Shown piece by piece: positions 1 to 10,710 of a stretch of 64,000 bases of DNA. Numbering within the stretch: the first letter of the stretch is position 1; the number at the start of each line of letters is the position of its first letter. A program made the position numbers and the translations under genes. Below the pieces are notes generated by a model that worked only from the letters and a program-made list of their open reading frames with translations, was not told where the DNA came from and did no database searches. Origin of the DNA: Timema cristinae. Lineage: Eukaryota > Arthropoda > Insecta > Phasmatodea > Timematidae. The stretch lies in the NCBI GenBank assembly GCA_039000515.1, contig JBCFYV010001001.1:13477620-13541619 (forward strand). The letters are read 5' to 3'.

Positions 1-746
1 GTGGAACCAAGCAATGTAAACGGAGAATAGTCTGATTTTCATTATAAAACAGGTAGACAATTTACTATAGTCGATCTACTTTCATGTATTCATTTGTCAA
101 GTCATGTGATATGGAGCTTTCACCTTTGTTGGCTATTATATATATGTATACATAAATAACACTATTAAAGTAGTACATTGGTATACATTTTAGCTTCAAA
201 AATATTTTTGTATTCTCTAAAAGGACCTTCATATGAAAATATGAATGTATATTACACCACCTTTATATTACTTCAATTTTGTAATTTATAAACGAAGTTA
301 TTTTCATAATATTTAGCTGAAAGTTAATTTATGAACAAAGGTGGAATATTTTGTGCATTTGATTACTTTAGATTACATACCAATAAATAAGGTTATATTA
401 ATTTAATGATTGGCTGGTTTAGCAAACCAACACCGAAAAGTGATAAAATAATTCAATAATATATCATCTGTATTTAATACTAGCTAAGACTTTATTTTCA
501 CTATATATATTTTTAATTTAAATATGAAAAAACAAAATGAAACAAATCTTATCATAATTATGTAATCCTAATTATCAGAAAATGTATAAACAATATAATG
601 TTTTTAAATATCTGTGGAAATTTAGAGTAAATTGATATGAAATTATTAATGTTAGAACATATTTAAATAAATATAAAAAGGCACAGGATAAAAAAGGGAA
701 TGTCACATTATATTTTCCAGAACAACACAATTTTAAATATATATTT
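1..746. other. AT-rich DNA, no gene seen
   Basis: No reading frame of interest and no recognised repeat other than a short stretch near 85-130 (tcaagtcatgtgatatgg) that resembles the reverse of the short repeat core seen near 61890 and 37460. The rest is AT-rich unique-looking sequence. Confidence 0.6.
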
Positions 747-990
747 TAGCACCACGTCTTATTACCCGTTCGGGTTATACGCTTATGTACTAATTGCATT
801 AATGGTTTAGGGATGAGGAAGGTTTAAATGATATGAAGTGCACTCATGTTTGATTGGGAGGAGATTTGAAAATAATTTAGGAATACCACCCTCCGTGCAC
901 CCAACTGGGATCAAAACCCTATATCCCCGTCTTCGGCAGTCCAGTCTAACACAAGATTAGCGCGTTAGACCACGTGGCCACTGAAGTGGG
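747..990 (-). mobile_element. tRNA-derived SINE, family B
   Basis: Reading the minus strand, the element starts with a tRNA-like head (ggccacgtggtctaacgcgc, then a B-box-like segment in the form of ggttttgatccc) and ends in the shared 3' terminus that reads accacgtcttattacccgtt on the plus strand. Length, head and tail match the complete family B copy at 59971-60214. It is non-coding and moderately diverged. Confidence 0.85.
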
Positions 991-2942
991 TAACTTTTGC
1001 AATTCAAACCCTACATGAACCCAAAAATTAATTTAAATATGACAGAAATCTCTTTTACCCATAATCTAGAGTGCATTAGAAAGGTAACATAATTGTCTAA
1101 CAGATGATAGGACTAACTTAATTTCAGTTAAAATGGGACCTCCCCCTTTTTCCCTGTACTCTTCATAGATTTTGTTTTATACTTTATCACGTACTTCGAA
1201 TCCTATTATACACCTTAATTTACACGCATATTCGCCATATTGCTGTAAAGATGAGGTAGGTATAAGTTGGAGAAAGTGTACCAGCATGAATCAGGTCGAG
1301 AAGATTTGAACCATTTTTCATATTTCCTCTCTCTTCTGTACCTTTTTCTGTCTATCTATTTTGAACCTTCAATCTAGCGCTACCTTTACTTCGTAATCAA
1401 TTTATTTTTATTTTTTATTTCTGTTTCTCATGTTACTCGTATCATCTCAATTATTCTTCACAAGCCGTAATTTTATATGATCATTACTTATTCAAACTAT
1501 TGCACTTGTGGAGTAACAGGGACAACATCTAACCCTTATTTAGAGGTAAGCTTGACAGTTTAGTATTTATCTACACATTAATAATAATTTATATTCTCTC
1601 CCCTTTATAATTTCTTAACATGTCTGTTAGGTTAGCTTTATCTTCCTTCTCTAATCTATTGAGTATTTTCTTCCGTTTTCATCTATGTTCTTAATTCTTA
1701 TTTTCTCGTCTTATATTTTTCTAATATTTCATTGGTTTTCCTCAGACCTGATGATGGCGTTTGTGCGTCGAAACATGTAGTCAGTCAACGGCCCTCTGGC
1801 ATCCAAGGCTTAAGGAGAGGAATTAAAACCAGCTAAGGAACACTTATATTTAATCATCTTTTCTGTATCAATTTTCGTATTATACATAAATAGACTATTC
1901 AAGGCCTCACCTAGGAAATTCGTCTCTAGCCTCTATTAAACAATTCTTTGCTTAATTTCCCTGTTTACTACCATGTTGTAATTTAACTTATCCTTTTGGC
2001 AACTTTGGATTTGTCATAATACTACCTTTAACTAAATTCAACTGTTTTACTATAATTAATATCTTACTTAGTAATGTTTTACACATTGACATGTAACCTT
2101 GAAATGTGATTTTTAGATTATTATTGTCTAATTTTATATTTTGTATTTTAACCTACCATATATCTTGTTCGTATTCTACCTGATTTCATAACTTAATAAG
2201 AATTTCAAGGTTAGGGTTTCTTGATAATGGTTTAAAATTATTATATTCAGTAACTTTTCTTTTAAATAATGTAATATATATTTATTCAGACTGTTTGTAT
2301 ACATCCACTCAACTATGATAATCCCAGTTGTCTTTTGCTAATTAAAATTTCTATCTTCATTTTTCCTTATATTTCATTTCAATTAAATATATTCATTTAG
2401 AATTAATCCTTTGTATTGTTTTTGGGTATTCCTTGGATAGTTAATTAGTATATTATAATTCTCCTTACTATATCACTAAGAATGTAACTAACATATAAGC
2501 TAGTTGTATTACCATAATTATACCTAAGCAATTTTTATGATAACCACATAATATAATTAATTGTTAGTTAATAATAAACGAAAGTTGATAATTATATCAG
2601 TTTATTAAATATCAAATATATAAAACTGCTTATGTGTAAAAATTAGAAACATATTACTTTAAATAGCACTTCTCAGTTTGATAAATTAATTATATAATTT
2701 CTTCAATTAAGGTTATAGTTTTAGTGGGAAACAAACGTTCCTCTGCCCAACCAAACGTGTTTAAAATATTTTAAATGGGTACACTAAAAATGTTTAGTTT
2801 CTTACGACCAATCCCCTGGTTTTAGGCAAACGGCCTCACTATCATGACTTGTAAGTTGTATAGATTGTTTTGAGAAAACTACTAAATACTTGGTCTGTGC
2901 GCATATCGACCCATTTTTAAAAACAACATTTTATTCTACTGA
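991..2942. other. AT-rich DNA, no gene seen
   Basis: Mostly low-GC sequence with many stops in all frames. The only recognisable item is a hammerhead-like/Penelope-like motif near 1748, listed separately. Confidence 0.55.
1748..1781 (+). other. Hammerhead-like core (CTGATGA...GAAAC), possible Penelope-type relic
   Basis: CTGATGA (1748-1754) is followed by a potential 4-bp stem II (GGCG with CGTC, loop tttgtg), then GAAA (1770-1773) and a tiny AC/GT helix III ending in gtc at 1780-1782. Penelope-like retroelements are known to carry hammerhead motifs with a very short helix III. Against it: an extra T lies between the core A and stem II, and the sequences that should form helix I (ctcagac and agtcaac) pair poorly. 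It is therefore either decayed or a chance resemblance. Confidence 0.25.
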
Positions 2943-2992
2943 ATATATATATATATATATAGGCAAAATATTACTATAAGACACCTTATAAG

Positions 2993-3046
<54 letters not shown>
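2943..3046. repeat. (TA)n microsatellite
   Basis: Two TA runs, about 2943-2961 and 2997-3046, separated by a short AT-rich stretch. They lie just upstream of a family F SINE. Confidence 0.95.
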
Positions 3047-3049
<3 letters not shown>

Positions 3050-3142
3050 AAATGTAACAAGTTTTTATTCATGTCTAATTTTTTTTTGTAAAAATAGCTT
3101 CTTTAAATTTAAAATTCATATTATAAAAAATCCATTACGTCA

Positions 3143-3447
3143 GCCCGTAAGTGAGTTATACCGACCAAGCAGTCACCATATGTTTGCGAAGATAGTGCCA
3201 ACATTAAAGTATAGAGCGTGCCTGTGGTCAGCACAACGAAACTTTGGGCCATTAATCTCTTTTATCTAGAATGGAGCCGCTACTATTTATTCAAGCTGCG
3301 TCTAATTTATATTTTCGAGGCTGAGTTCGAACCCTTTACAGACCCATATACTCACAGAAAAGTCTGGAAGCAAAGGGAATCAAACCTTGGACCACTGAAT
3401 CCGTAGCCAGGAACTCTGAACACTAGTCCATAGAGACGACCATTCGC
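3143..3447 (-). mobile_element. tRNA-derived SINE, family F (copy 1)
   Basis: Shares its whole layout with 9192-9475: gatagtgccaac, a gtcagca(c/t)aac block, a ctagaa block, a ttcgagg/cccgagg block, then tctggaag and a reversed tRNA-like head with agggaatcaaaccttggac. Two independent copies with the same start and end indicate a dispersed repeat. The two short reading frames here are products of the repeat, not genes. Confidence 0.75.
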
Positions 3448-4000
3448 ATATATAAAGTATAGTTTAATTGCACAGTGTGTTAAACAGTTCGTTATAGTTT
3501 TTTTTTATTTAGAATCTGTAATGTAATCTCATTTTGTACATTCCTTAGGAACATGTGGAGGTAGAGCACGAAATGCCATTAATATTGTTAGCAGCAAATA
3601 ACAAATCAGAGTAACTTGTTCAACAAACTCGCATCGTGAAACATCAATCTTATGAACGAACATAATCAGATGGACAGGCATTTCAAAACAAACTACTACC
3701 TTCTTGTTTATTTGGTACAGTCGGGTTCTAAATAAGGTATTATTGGAAATGGGTATTTCTTCTTAACATGCGTGCATTAAACAGTTTATAATAGATATTG
3801 GGGAAAAAAAAAGTTTTACTTCCATATCTTGTGTTATAACTTTATTTTTTCTATTTGTTAAAATTACAGGAATTAACAAAAACATCCGTCAACTATTTTA
3901 ACACAAGTTGCACCAGAGCATAAACAATCAAAATAGACTTTATACAATTCAGGTTAAACAAAGCGTACATTTGTAAAAACAAACCATTATTTAATTTTCT
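3448..4000. other. AT-rich DNA, no feature seen
   Basis: No coding frame, tRNA-like head or recognised repeat. Confidence 0.6.
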
Positions 4001-4205
4001 CCACCACGTCTTACTAAGCATTGAAAAGAAAATAATTCTAATTAATTCGATGGGATAGAAAAAGGAAGGTATAAAAATATAGATGAAGAGTGCTCGCTTT
4101 CAGCATGGATAAAAAGTGAGAAACCATCTTCGAGAAGAAAAACCTTTCAATACAATCGGTTGGAAACCAAACTCCAATCTTAATGTCACAGTTAAACCAG
4201 ACTAA
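4001..4205 (-). mobile_element. Diverged SINE, family B
   Basis: Begins with the family B 3' terminus in reverse (ccaccacgtcttacta) and continues through a recognisable body (gatgggatag...gaaggta, aaagtgagaaaccat). The tRNA-like head is badly decayed. An old copy next to an opposite-strand copy at 4248. Confidence 0.6.
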
Positions 4206-4247
4206 ATAGACCTAACGTTAAAATCCACGTTCACATGAAAACCGTTA

Positions 4248-4462
4248 CCCGCACAGGTTGTCGAATGGTCTAACACGTCACTCTTGTGGTGACGAGGAGA
4301 GCGGACTTGTAATCCCAGTCGGGTGTACTTTTTTTTTAAATAAATTATTTCCCACTCTTCCTCCACGCAAATGTGGGTATATTTAAATTAAGATTCTACC
4401 TTCCCCATATCTATTATATTAGCTTGGTTAATGAAGTATTCATCTATTCCATAGTGGTGGAA
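4248..4462 (+). mobile_element. SINE, family B
   Basis: tRNA-like head (gtcgaatggtctaacacgtc; B-box-like tgtaatcccagtcgggtg), then the family body (cccactcttcctccacgcaa, atgtgggtat). The tail after about 4400 is diverged. Arranged tail-out against the minus-strand copy just upstream. Confidence 0.75.
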
Positions 4463-4739
4463 AAATAAATATTAAAATATGACGCATTGCACGTACCTTT
4501 CGTATAATTTGAAAATAAGCAAATTTACCTTTTAGTTTTCCACTATGTCACAACTAATAAGATAGGGCCATAGTATAATCCAACAAAGTAAGATTACTAC
4601 CTTTAAGGGCAAACGGAGTGTGCATTATATCACTTCACTACCTAATTTTAGTTTCAGGTAGTATACGTGAACTTTACGAACAAATTGATTATATCAGCAT
4701 ATAAACCTTTAAAATAACTTAAATCAGAAAAATAAAAAA

Positions 4740-4862
4740 CGTCCATCTATAAATCCATCACAGTTAAAGAGGAAACCCCAACATCACAAATACAAAATGG
4801 CGGGAATCGAACCGGTGACCTTTAGTTAAGCAGACACACGCGTTACCGACCAAGTTAAAACG
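4740..4862 (-). mobile_element. tRNA-like SINE head, family not assigned
   Basis: On the minus strand there is an A-box-like region (ttggtcggtaacgcgtg) and a near-perfect B box (ggttcgattcccgcc, plus strand ggcgggaatcgaacc at 4800-4814). A body follows at lower coordinates with no obvious partner in the window. Most like family C heads. Confidence 0.5.
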
Positions 4863-5689
4863 TTGGACGACATTAATTGAACCGAGACTGTACAGTTACT
4901 TAAGGAAGACGTTGAAATAATATGTTCGGTATGAGGTTCGTTACGCCGAGCTATTATCGTTGACAAGATGAAAGTTCTGCTACTTTATAAATCCCTTCTC
5001 ATTCTTGACCTCACACCTAAGAAGCTACTTGTAACGAGTCATATTGTGATCAAACGCACTCACTCTGTTTACAACGAGATAAAAAATGAATAGCACTAAT
5101 AGAAAAAAAAAAACACACACACACGATATTATCCAGGGCAATTCATAGACAAGAAGTCTGAAAAGGATTGAATACTCGATTGTATGGTTATGATTTTTGT
5201 TTGAATTGTTTGTTAATTGGCAGTGGATACTAATTTCAAGGTTGTCGTTGATTGTGAAGAGATGGGTTAGCTTCAAAGCTTGCTAGTGGTTTGTGAGACT
5301 CGGTTTGATTGAAACGGCCACATTGGTGTGTGGTCGGTTGGTGGGTCATTACTCATTGAAGTTCTGGATCATAATAATAATAATAATGTAGTAATGAGTC
5401 TATGACGGGGGGAGGGTGGTGAAAATAAAAGGAATGGGATTGATTTGAGGGTAACACCCACAGTGGTTCCAATATACAACTTGAAAAGGATTGGATTTAA
5501 TCAGATGTTTAGTAAGGTAATGAAATAACAGTAATCACTAATGTAAATATGTATATATTATTTTCAAATAAACTTATTGCAGATTTTGAAGCGTTTTGTG
5601 CCCTTTCGTGTTCATGTATTATTATCAGGATGTCACCACTATAACAATATAATTTCAATGTATAAGTTACACGCCAATATTTAAAATGC
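4863..5689. other. No gene seen; short AT microsatellites
   Basis: Contains a short A-run plus (CA)n stretch (5100-5124) and an (ATA)n stretch (5372-5388). Short open frames here have no recognisable protein features. Confidence 0.5.
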
Positions 5690-6150
5690 TCATTTCATGA
5701 ATTGGGCAAATTTCTGCTCATTCCGTGAACTGGTTTCTTCCCTTGACCATTTCACGAATCATACAAAAACTGCACTAATTCTTGCCCATTTCATGAGTTG
5801 GAACTTATTCCTCTTCCTACTACAAGCTTAACTGAAATTCTTTTTAAGATATTATGTTAAGCTAACCCAACCTAACTTAATCTAAGTTTCCATTCTAAAA
5901 TTATTAAAAGTTACATTAACTTAAATACCAAACTCGTTTTTCAAGTGTCAATTTCACGAACCGGTTGAAAACGCTTCCAATTCATGAATTGGGTAACAAT
6001 TTGACAGACCCAATTCATAAAATAGCCAGCATAAGCTCTTTATCATTCATGAACCGACTATTTTTTTTGACAAGTTTGTGAAATGATTAGGAGGAGAGGC
6101 AGAGGAACGGGCAGAAATTTTCCTGATCCATAAACTTGATAAATTCACGA
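5690..6150. repeat. Foldback-like element built from ttcatgaattggg motifs
   Basis: Within about 450 bp the motif ttcatgaattggg or its reverse occurs repeatedly in degenerate form (5695, 5750, 5790, 5950, 5979, 6018, 6048, 6140). One is the perfect 16-bp palindrome ccaattcatgaattgg at about 5979-5994. The ends are inverted copies: gcaaatttctgctcattcc near 5707 and ggaacgggcagaaattttcc near 6103. This is the layout of a foldback or miniature inverted-repeat transposon. No coding capacity. Confidence 0.5.
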
Positions 6151-6218
6151 ATGGGCTGCAACACATATAAGGTGCATCGTATCATGTGATACCCACTTCA
6201 GCGGTGAACAGGAGACAT

Positions 6219-6472
6219 GCCCACTTTGGTGGCCACGTGATCCAACGCGCTAATCTCGTGTTGGACTAGATTGCCGAAGACGGGGAAGAGTGGGGTTACA
6301 ATCGCGGTCGGGTGCATTGAAGGTGGTCTTTCTTAAATGTTTGTCTACTCTCCTCCACGCGAGGGCGGGAACAATTCCTCTAAATTAAGCCTTTCTATAT
6401 CCTAGTCCATTAGTGTAATTTGTATATAAGCTTATAATCTGAACAGGTAGTATAACGCGGTGTTAAAAAAAA
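6219..6472 (+). mobile_element. tRNA-derived SINE, family B, full length
   Basis: Head ggtggccacgtgatccaacg, then the anticodon-arm-like region, a B-box-like ggttacaatcgcggtcggg, body with ctccacgcgagggcggg, and the shared 3' terminus gaacaggtagtataacgcgg followed by an A-rich tail. A second short head-like string (acccacttcagcggtg) lies just upstream at 6191. Confidence 0.85.
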
Positions 6473-6548
6473 CAACAGGAGATATCAAAACAATGAAAAT
6501 AGTTAATGCAGACATGTGTCCCATTTGACCCTGTTTCAGAGCTATAAT

Positions 6549-6635
6549 AATGTTTGCATTCCAATAATGTGGAGCCGACGATTAACATGGTAGAAATTGC
6601 TCAAAATGGTCATCTTCAGTCTGGATGCAAACATT
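6549..6635. repeat. Inverted repeat (hairpin), 13-bp arms
   Basis: aatgtttgcattcc at 6549-6562 is the reverse complement, with one extra base, of ggatgcaaacatt at 6623-6635. The loop is about 60 nt. No known family; could be the end of a small foldback element. Confidence 0.5.
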
Positions 6636-6777
6636 GCAATGAAATGTATTTTTGAAAGAGTGCGGCGTTCTACGACACGACGACTGCAGATTTCAATAAT
6701 TCAGACTGATGGAACCAGCGAGGCACATTCAAAGACCAACTAGTGTTTATTATTCTATTTATTTTATATTTTATCAC

Positions 6778-7016
6778 TTCATCTTACCACCTGTTCAGCT
6801 TATACATGTATATCATATTCATTCTAATGGAGTAGGGGGGAGAAAGAGAACATTTTAGAGCTAATCTATCCACATTTGCGTGTAAGGAGAATGGGAAACA
6901 ATTTAGGAAAAGCAACCCTCATTAGACCCGACTTGGAACCCTGATCTCGCCGTCTTCGGTAAACCACTCTAACACGAGACTAACGCTTTTTATACCATTC
7001 GGCCATTGAAGTGGGT
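6778..7016 (-). mobile_element. SINE, family B
   Basis: Reversed layout: cttaccacctgttcagctta (3' terminus), body with gcgtgtaaggagaatgggaa, then a reversed tRNA-like head ending cggccattgaagtggg. Comparable in length to the complete copies. Confidence 0.8.
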
Positions 7017-7454
7017 TTGGTGTGTTGTTGACAAATTAAATGGTCGTTAGTATATTTAAACACTAGGCTAGGCCTGTTTAACTTTGCATATATTTGAAGG
7101 CCAACAAATCTTCGATCTATCAAAGACTGCTTGTTTTATTTTAAAACAGTCAGTGGCGTTTATTGGAGTGTTTCCAGGATAAGCAGAGCTTGTTAAAACT
7201 TTATTTTCCCAACTTGTATGTCCTTGTTAGAACAATCATACAAAGGCTCTGCTTTACATGACTTAGTAATGTATTTCTGTTTATATCCGGCCAATAGATG
7301 GTCTACTGAGCGATGAGAACAATTCACAGGTACATTTTAGAGTATATTTGCCTACCCTGGCAACACTTCACGCTATTGTGAATATTACTTTTAATATAAA
7401 GATTATTAAAATCTACATCTTAATGGTATCCTTGGGAAGGTACAGTATCCCCAT

Positions 7455-7679
7455 AGCTTCTTTGGTGCTGACTGACAGCTCACAGGTGACAGCTAAAATC
7501 TTTGAAAAGTTACCAGACCAAATTATGTATCCCTACGCCGAACCATATGATCTGCAAAAATATGTGTTTAGCAGCTGTCACTTCTGACAGTCAACATTTA
7601 GGTATATATCTAAATGTTGACTGTCAGATGTCAGCTGTGAGTTGTCAGTCAGCACCAAAGAAGCCATGGAGCTACTGTA
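7455..7679. repeat. Nested inverted repeat / long hairpin
   Basis: Outer arms: 7455-7492 (agcttctttggtgctgac...) and 7631-7675 (...gtcagcaccaaagaagcc) are near-perfect reverse complements. Inside lies a second, perfect 18-bp stem (7583-7600 with 7611-7628) around a 10-nt loop. As a result the same short peptide string (SLVLTD followed by N/S and SQ) appears on both strands. That is a by-product of the palindrome, not evidence of a gene. Probably a foldback transposon; a hairpin RNA is an alternative. Confidence 0.75.
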
Positions 7680-7879
7680 GTTCAATGGAATTGCACCGGC
7701 ATTATCATTTATATAAAATGGGTAAATTAAATTAGTTGATAATATGCGAAGAACAACATTTAGGTTCCAATACTGAGATTTAAACCCGCATTTTACAATT
7801 CCATAAATGGCGGCCTTTTGCAATATAGTCTAGCGTCTAATATCTTAGGTCATCGGTATGGGAGTGTTAATTGCTGGCT

Positions 7880-8110
7880 TACCCATTTTGGTGGTTAAAT
7901 TGTCTAAGGCGTCACTCTCGCAAAAGACTGGACTGCTGATTATAGAGAGATTGGAGTTCAAAACCCGGGTGTGTGTACTGAGGATGGTTTTCCACGCCCC
8001 CTCCACGCAAATGTGAGCACTTTTCCTATAAATTCAACCTTCCTAATCCCTAGCACATTAACGTTATTAGTACATAAGCATATTGACCGAACGGGTAGTA
8101 AAACATGATG
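7880..8110 (+). mobile_element. SINE, family B
   Basis: Head cccattttggtggttaaatt and gtctaaggcgtcactctcgc, B-box-like gttcaaaacccgggtg, body ccctccacgcaaatgtgagc, and 3' terminus gaacgggtagtaaaacatga. Essentially full length. Confidence 0.88.
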
Positions 8111-8388
8111 GACTTACTAGATTGGTCAACCCCTATTTCACCTCAACCGAGAATAAATGATAGATATGACCCTTATGAATGACTATACGGCTAGTCTAGT
8201 ATAAGGACACAGATTTGTGGTAAGTAAAATAATTGAAATTAGTTAAATAAAAAGTTGTGTTTCAGTTAAAGAAGTCAGAGAATAAAATACTTTTTCCTCT
8301 AAAATGCAAAAAAGAATTAAAATATTAACTCAAACTTATGGGGTATAGTGATGGATAGATTTACACACATGCCAGTGGGCACTTGAAT

Positions 8389-8399
8389 TATTATTATTA

Positions 8400-8431
<32 letters not shown>

Positions 8432-8733
8432 TATTATTTATTATTATTATTAACACCACGTTTTACTAACCGATCGGGTTGTACGCACTTACGCTATTGT
8501 ATAATGAGAGGGTGATTGTGAGATTAAATTAAGAAGCTACAGTTTAACGTGGAATCCGAACCACGGTGGAGGCCTGGCATCCCTCACACATTCACAAGTT
8601 GTGATTAATACATGTCTTGTCAGAGGTGAAGGAAGGGTTTGGCAATCAGATAAATCTGTGCCAGGACCGAGGATTGAACCCTGAAACCCCAGCACAGAAG
8701 TTCGAAACCTCACTCCTATACCGCCAGGTCATC
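8389..8733 (-). mobile_element. SINE, family A, with (ATT)n tail
   Basis: On the minus strand: head gatgacctggcggtatagga, B-box region, internal conserved domain (ccaccgtggttcggattcca) and the shared 3' terminus, ending in the (AAT)n tail that occupies 8389-8452. The (ATT)n tail replacing poly-A recurs in the other family A copies. Confidence 0.9.
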
Positions 8734-8751
8734 ATTGGCGATTGAATGAAA

Positions 8752-8935
8752 TGACAAGCTCGCTCTGTCTTGATTGCCATTGATGATTGGTCGAGATTCT
8801 AATTCCAGTCGGCTGTATTGAGAGGGAATGATTTCCTGGCTGTTTTAATGCTCTTCCTTCACATAAATAACAGTATATGTCTTTTTTTCACAACTTCCTT
8901 AGCTTTAATTCCTTATCTTAGCTAGATGTGGATCC
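8752..8935 (+). mobile_element. Diverged SINE, family B
   Basis: Retains gcc..tgatgattggtcgagattctaattccagtcgg, then ctcttccttcacataaata and a faint tail (ccttagctttaattccttat). Old copy beginning next to the family A copy. Confidence 0.5.
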
Positions 8936-9191
8936 TCCCAGTTAGGAATGCTATAATTATCACTCATAAAGTCAATAATTTTAATAGTAGAGATATTCGC
9001 TCTCTCTGTTTCGTAAATACATTTTTATACCACCAATATAAAGTTCACAACAGGCTACATAAATTATAAAGAAGCGAAATGTTGAAATTAATGGTTAAGA
9101 AAACAACATAATCGTCAATAACTATTCATTGATAAATAAAGCTCAATGGCGTAACTCGACAATCGAGCTATAACAAAAAAAAAAAAAAAAG

Positions 9192-9475
9192 CGGGCACCT
9201 TTTGTTGGCGATGATAGTGCCAACCTTTGCTGAATGAATGTGCCATATAGTCAGCATAACAAACCCTCCAGCCATTAGTCTCAGTTTTCTAGAAGGTAGC
9301 TGCTATATTTTAATTCAAGTAGCTCCTCAAATTGTCCTCCCGAGGTTGATTTTATCCCGTTTCAAACCCATTGCTTGACAAAAAAAAAATCTGGAAGTGC
9401 CAGGGATCGAATCCGGAGCTTTTGAATCTGAAGCCTGGATTTCTGACTACTGGATCAAAGAGTTGGTCAATTAAT
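9192..9475 (-). mobile_element. tRNA-derived SINE, family F (copy 2)
   Basis: Second copy of the 3143-3447 repeat. The reversed tRNA-like head is better preserved here: ccagggatcgaatccggagc (9400-9419) contains an intact B box on the minus strand. An A-run (9175-9190) sits at its left edge. Confidence 0.78.
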
Positions 9476-9670
9476 GGTTGTAACCCTCTGGTCAGCCGCC
9501 AAATTGCATCAAGAGAAAGGCAACCGGTCCTTTTGGACGTAACTACGAGACCTCGACCGAGACACCATCCTCCGCCAGAGTCCCGACATCGGTCGGACTC
9601 GGCCTTCACCGAGAGTCTCCGACTTTCCAGCCGGTAGCCAAACTCCGCCAAGTCTAATGCAACCGGCCAA
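9476..9670. other. GC-rich island of unknown nature
   Basis: About 195 bp of clearly higher GC than its surroundings with CpGs, open on both strands. A minus-strand frame (9352-9681, 109 codons) spans it but runs on into the adjacent SINE, which argues against a gene. No domain recognised. Could be a fragment of a GC-rich repeat or transferred sequence. Confidence 0.35.
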
Positions 9671-9719
9671 TGATAAATCATTTCTTCAAATATTAGGTAA
9701 ATAAATGTTCAACTTCTAT

Positions 9720-9815
9720 AAATTACTAATAGCAACACACACATACACATACATATATGCATATATATACAATATATGCATATAATATAATATATATGCA
9801 TATATAATATATTAT
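9720..9815. repeat. (CA)/(TA) mixed microsatellite with palindromic blocks
   Basis: acacacacatacacata followed by repeated atatatgcatata palindromes. Confidence 0.85.
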
Positions 9816-9995
9816 CGTGTTTCATACCTCGGACTAAAGTGAATCTTTCATCCAGTTTTGGTTTATCAATTAGAAAATGTAAATTTAAAAACGTATGTAA
9901 ATAAAACAAATGATTAAATTAGTAAAACAATACTTACTGCAGCGACTTAAAACACCACAGAACAAACAATTTAAATTCAAATTGACTGTATGTCT

Positions 9996-10048
9996 ATTAT
10001 TATTACTGGTTTTGTTAAATAGTATTTAACAAAACCGGTAATAATAAT
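9996..10048. repeat. Near-perfect 53-nt palindrome
   Basis: Two 26-nt arms (9996-10021 and 10023-10048) around a single G. Only one mismatch (actgg against accgg), which would be a G-U pair in RNA. Such tight palindromes are unstable and suggest recent origin. No known family. Confidence 0.9.
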
Positions 10049-10633
10049 GTTGTGTACAAAATTTTCCTCTTTCAACTAAATTATAAAATGTTTTCAATAA
10101 ATCGGTTGGGTTCCCTTCTTAAAACATTTGCCATAAAGTAAGGTTAAGAAATATTAAAAATGTTGTTTGATAATGAATGATTTTAGTAGACATACATTAG
10201 TGGGGCATTGCAAATTAAAGAGTAGGGATACAAAACCGAAGTAAATCTCATACACCTATCTCTTGAGTTTCAAAGTACCACCAATTAAAAATACTTAAAT
10301 GTTCAAAATTATAATATGATAGTTTATAAAAAAAATAGTATATGACAGCACATATGGCAAATCATAGATATGTGCATCCATTTGTCTCCAACGAGCTGTG
10401 CTAATTTCCATAACCAGTCATTATTTTTATTAACTATGATTACTTCTAAGGATTGAAGTTGTGTACACTTAATAGTGTCACTTCAATAAATATTATCTGA
10501 TTTTTTATTTTAATATTTGTAATATTATAAAATTGCGTCTTGACTCAATAATGTTGGAACCAAGCAAATTGTTTCGAATGCGTCCACATAAATATTAATG
10601 AGTATATTATTATTAATATACTTTACTTATAAA
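10049..10633. other. AT-rich DNA, no feature seen
   Basis: No coding frame or repeat recognised. Confidence 0.6.
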
Positions 10634-10706
10634 CCTTAGCTCAGTCGGTAATGGGTCTGCCTATAGAACTAAGGTCCTAGGTTTCACTCCTAGCAAGGCC
10701 GAAAAT
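10634..10706 (+). mobile_element. tRNA-derived SINE head, family C (5' half of a split copy)
   Basis: ccttagctcagtcggtaatg (A box) followed by ggtttcactcctagcaaggcc (B box) matches the family C copy at 41910. The element stops abruptly after ggccgaaaatgtatca, where the other copies continue into cattggtgaaatgtggg. The missing continuation is found at 22168-22335, so this looks like the left half of a SINE interrupted by an 11.46 kb insertion. Confidence 0.85.
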
Positions 10707-10710
10707 GTAT

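Noticed and set aside
7348..7823. Three overlapping frames sharing a peptide string on opposite strands
   Set aside because: Explained by the inverted repeat at 7455-7679 rather than by duplicated genes.
9352..9681. 109-codon minus-strand frame as a gene
   Set aside because: It begins in the GC-rich island and runs into the family F SINE, whose other copy is not open in this frame.
10634..10706. Possible functional tRNA gene
   Set aside because: A and B boxes are present but acceptor and T stems do not pair properly, and the same head occurs in dispersed family C SINEs.
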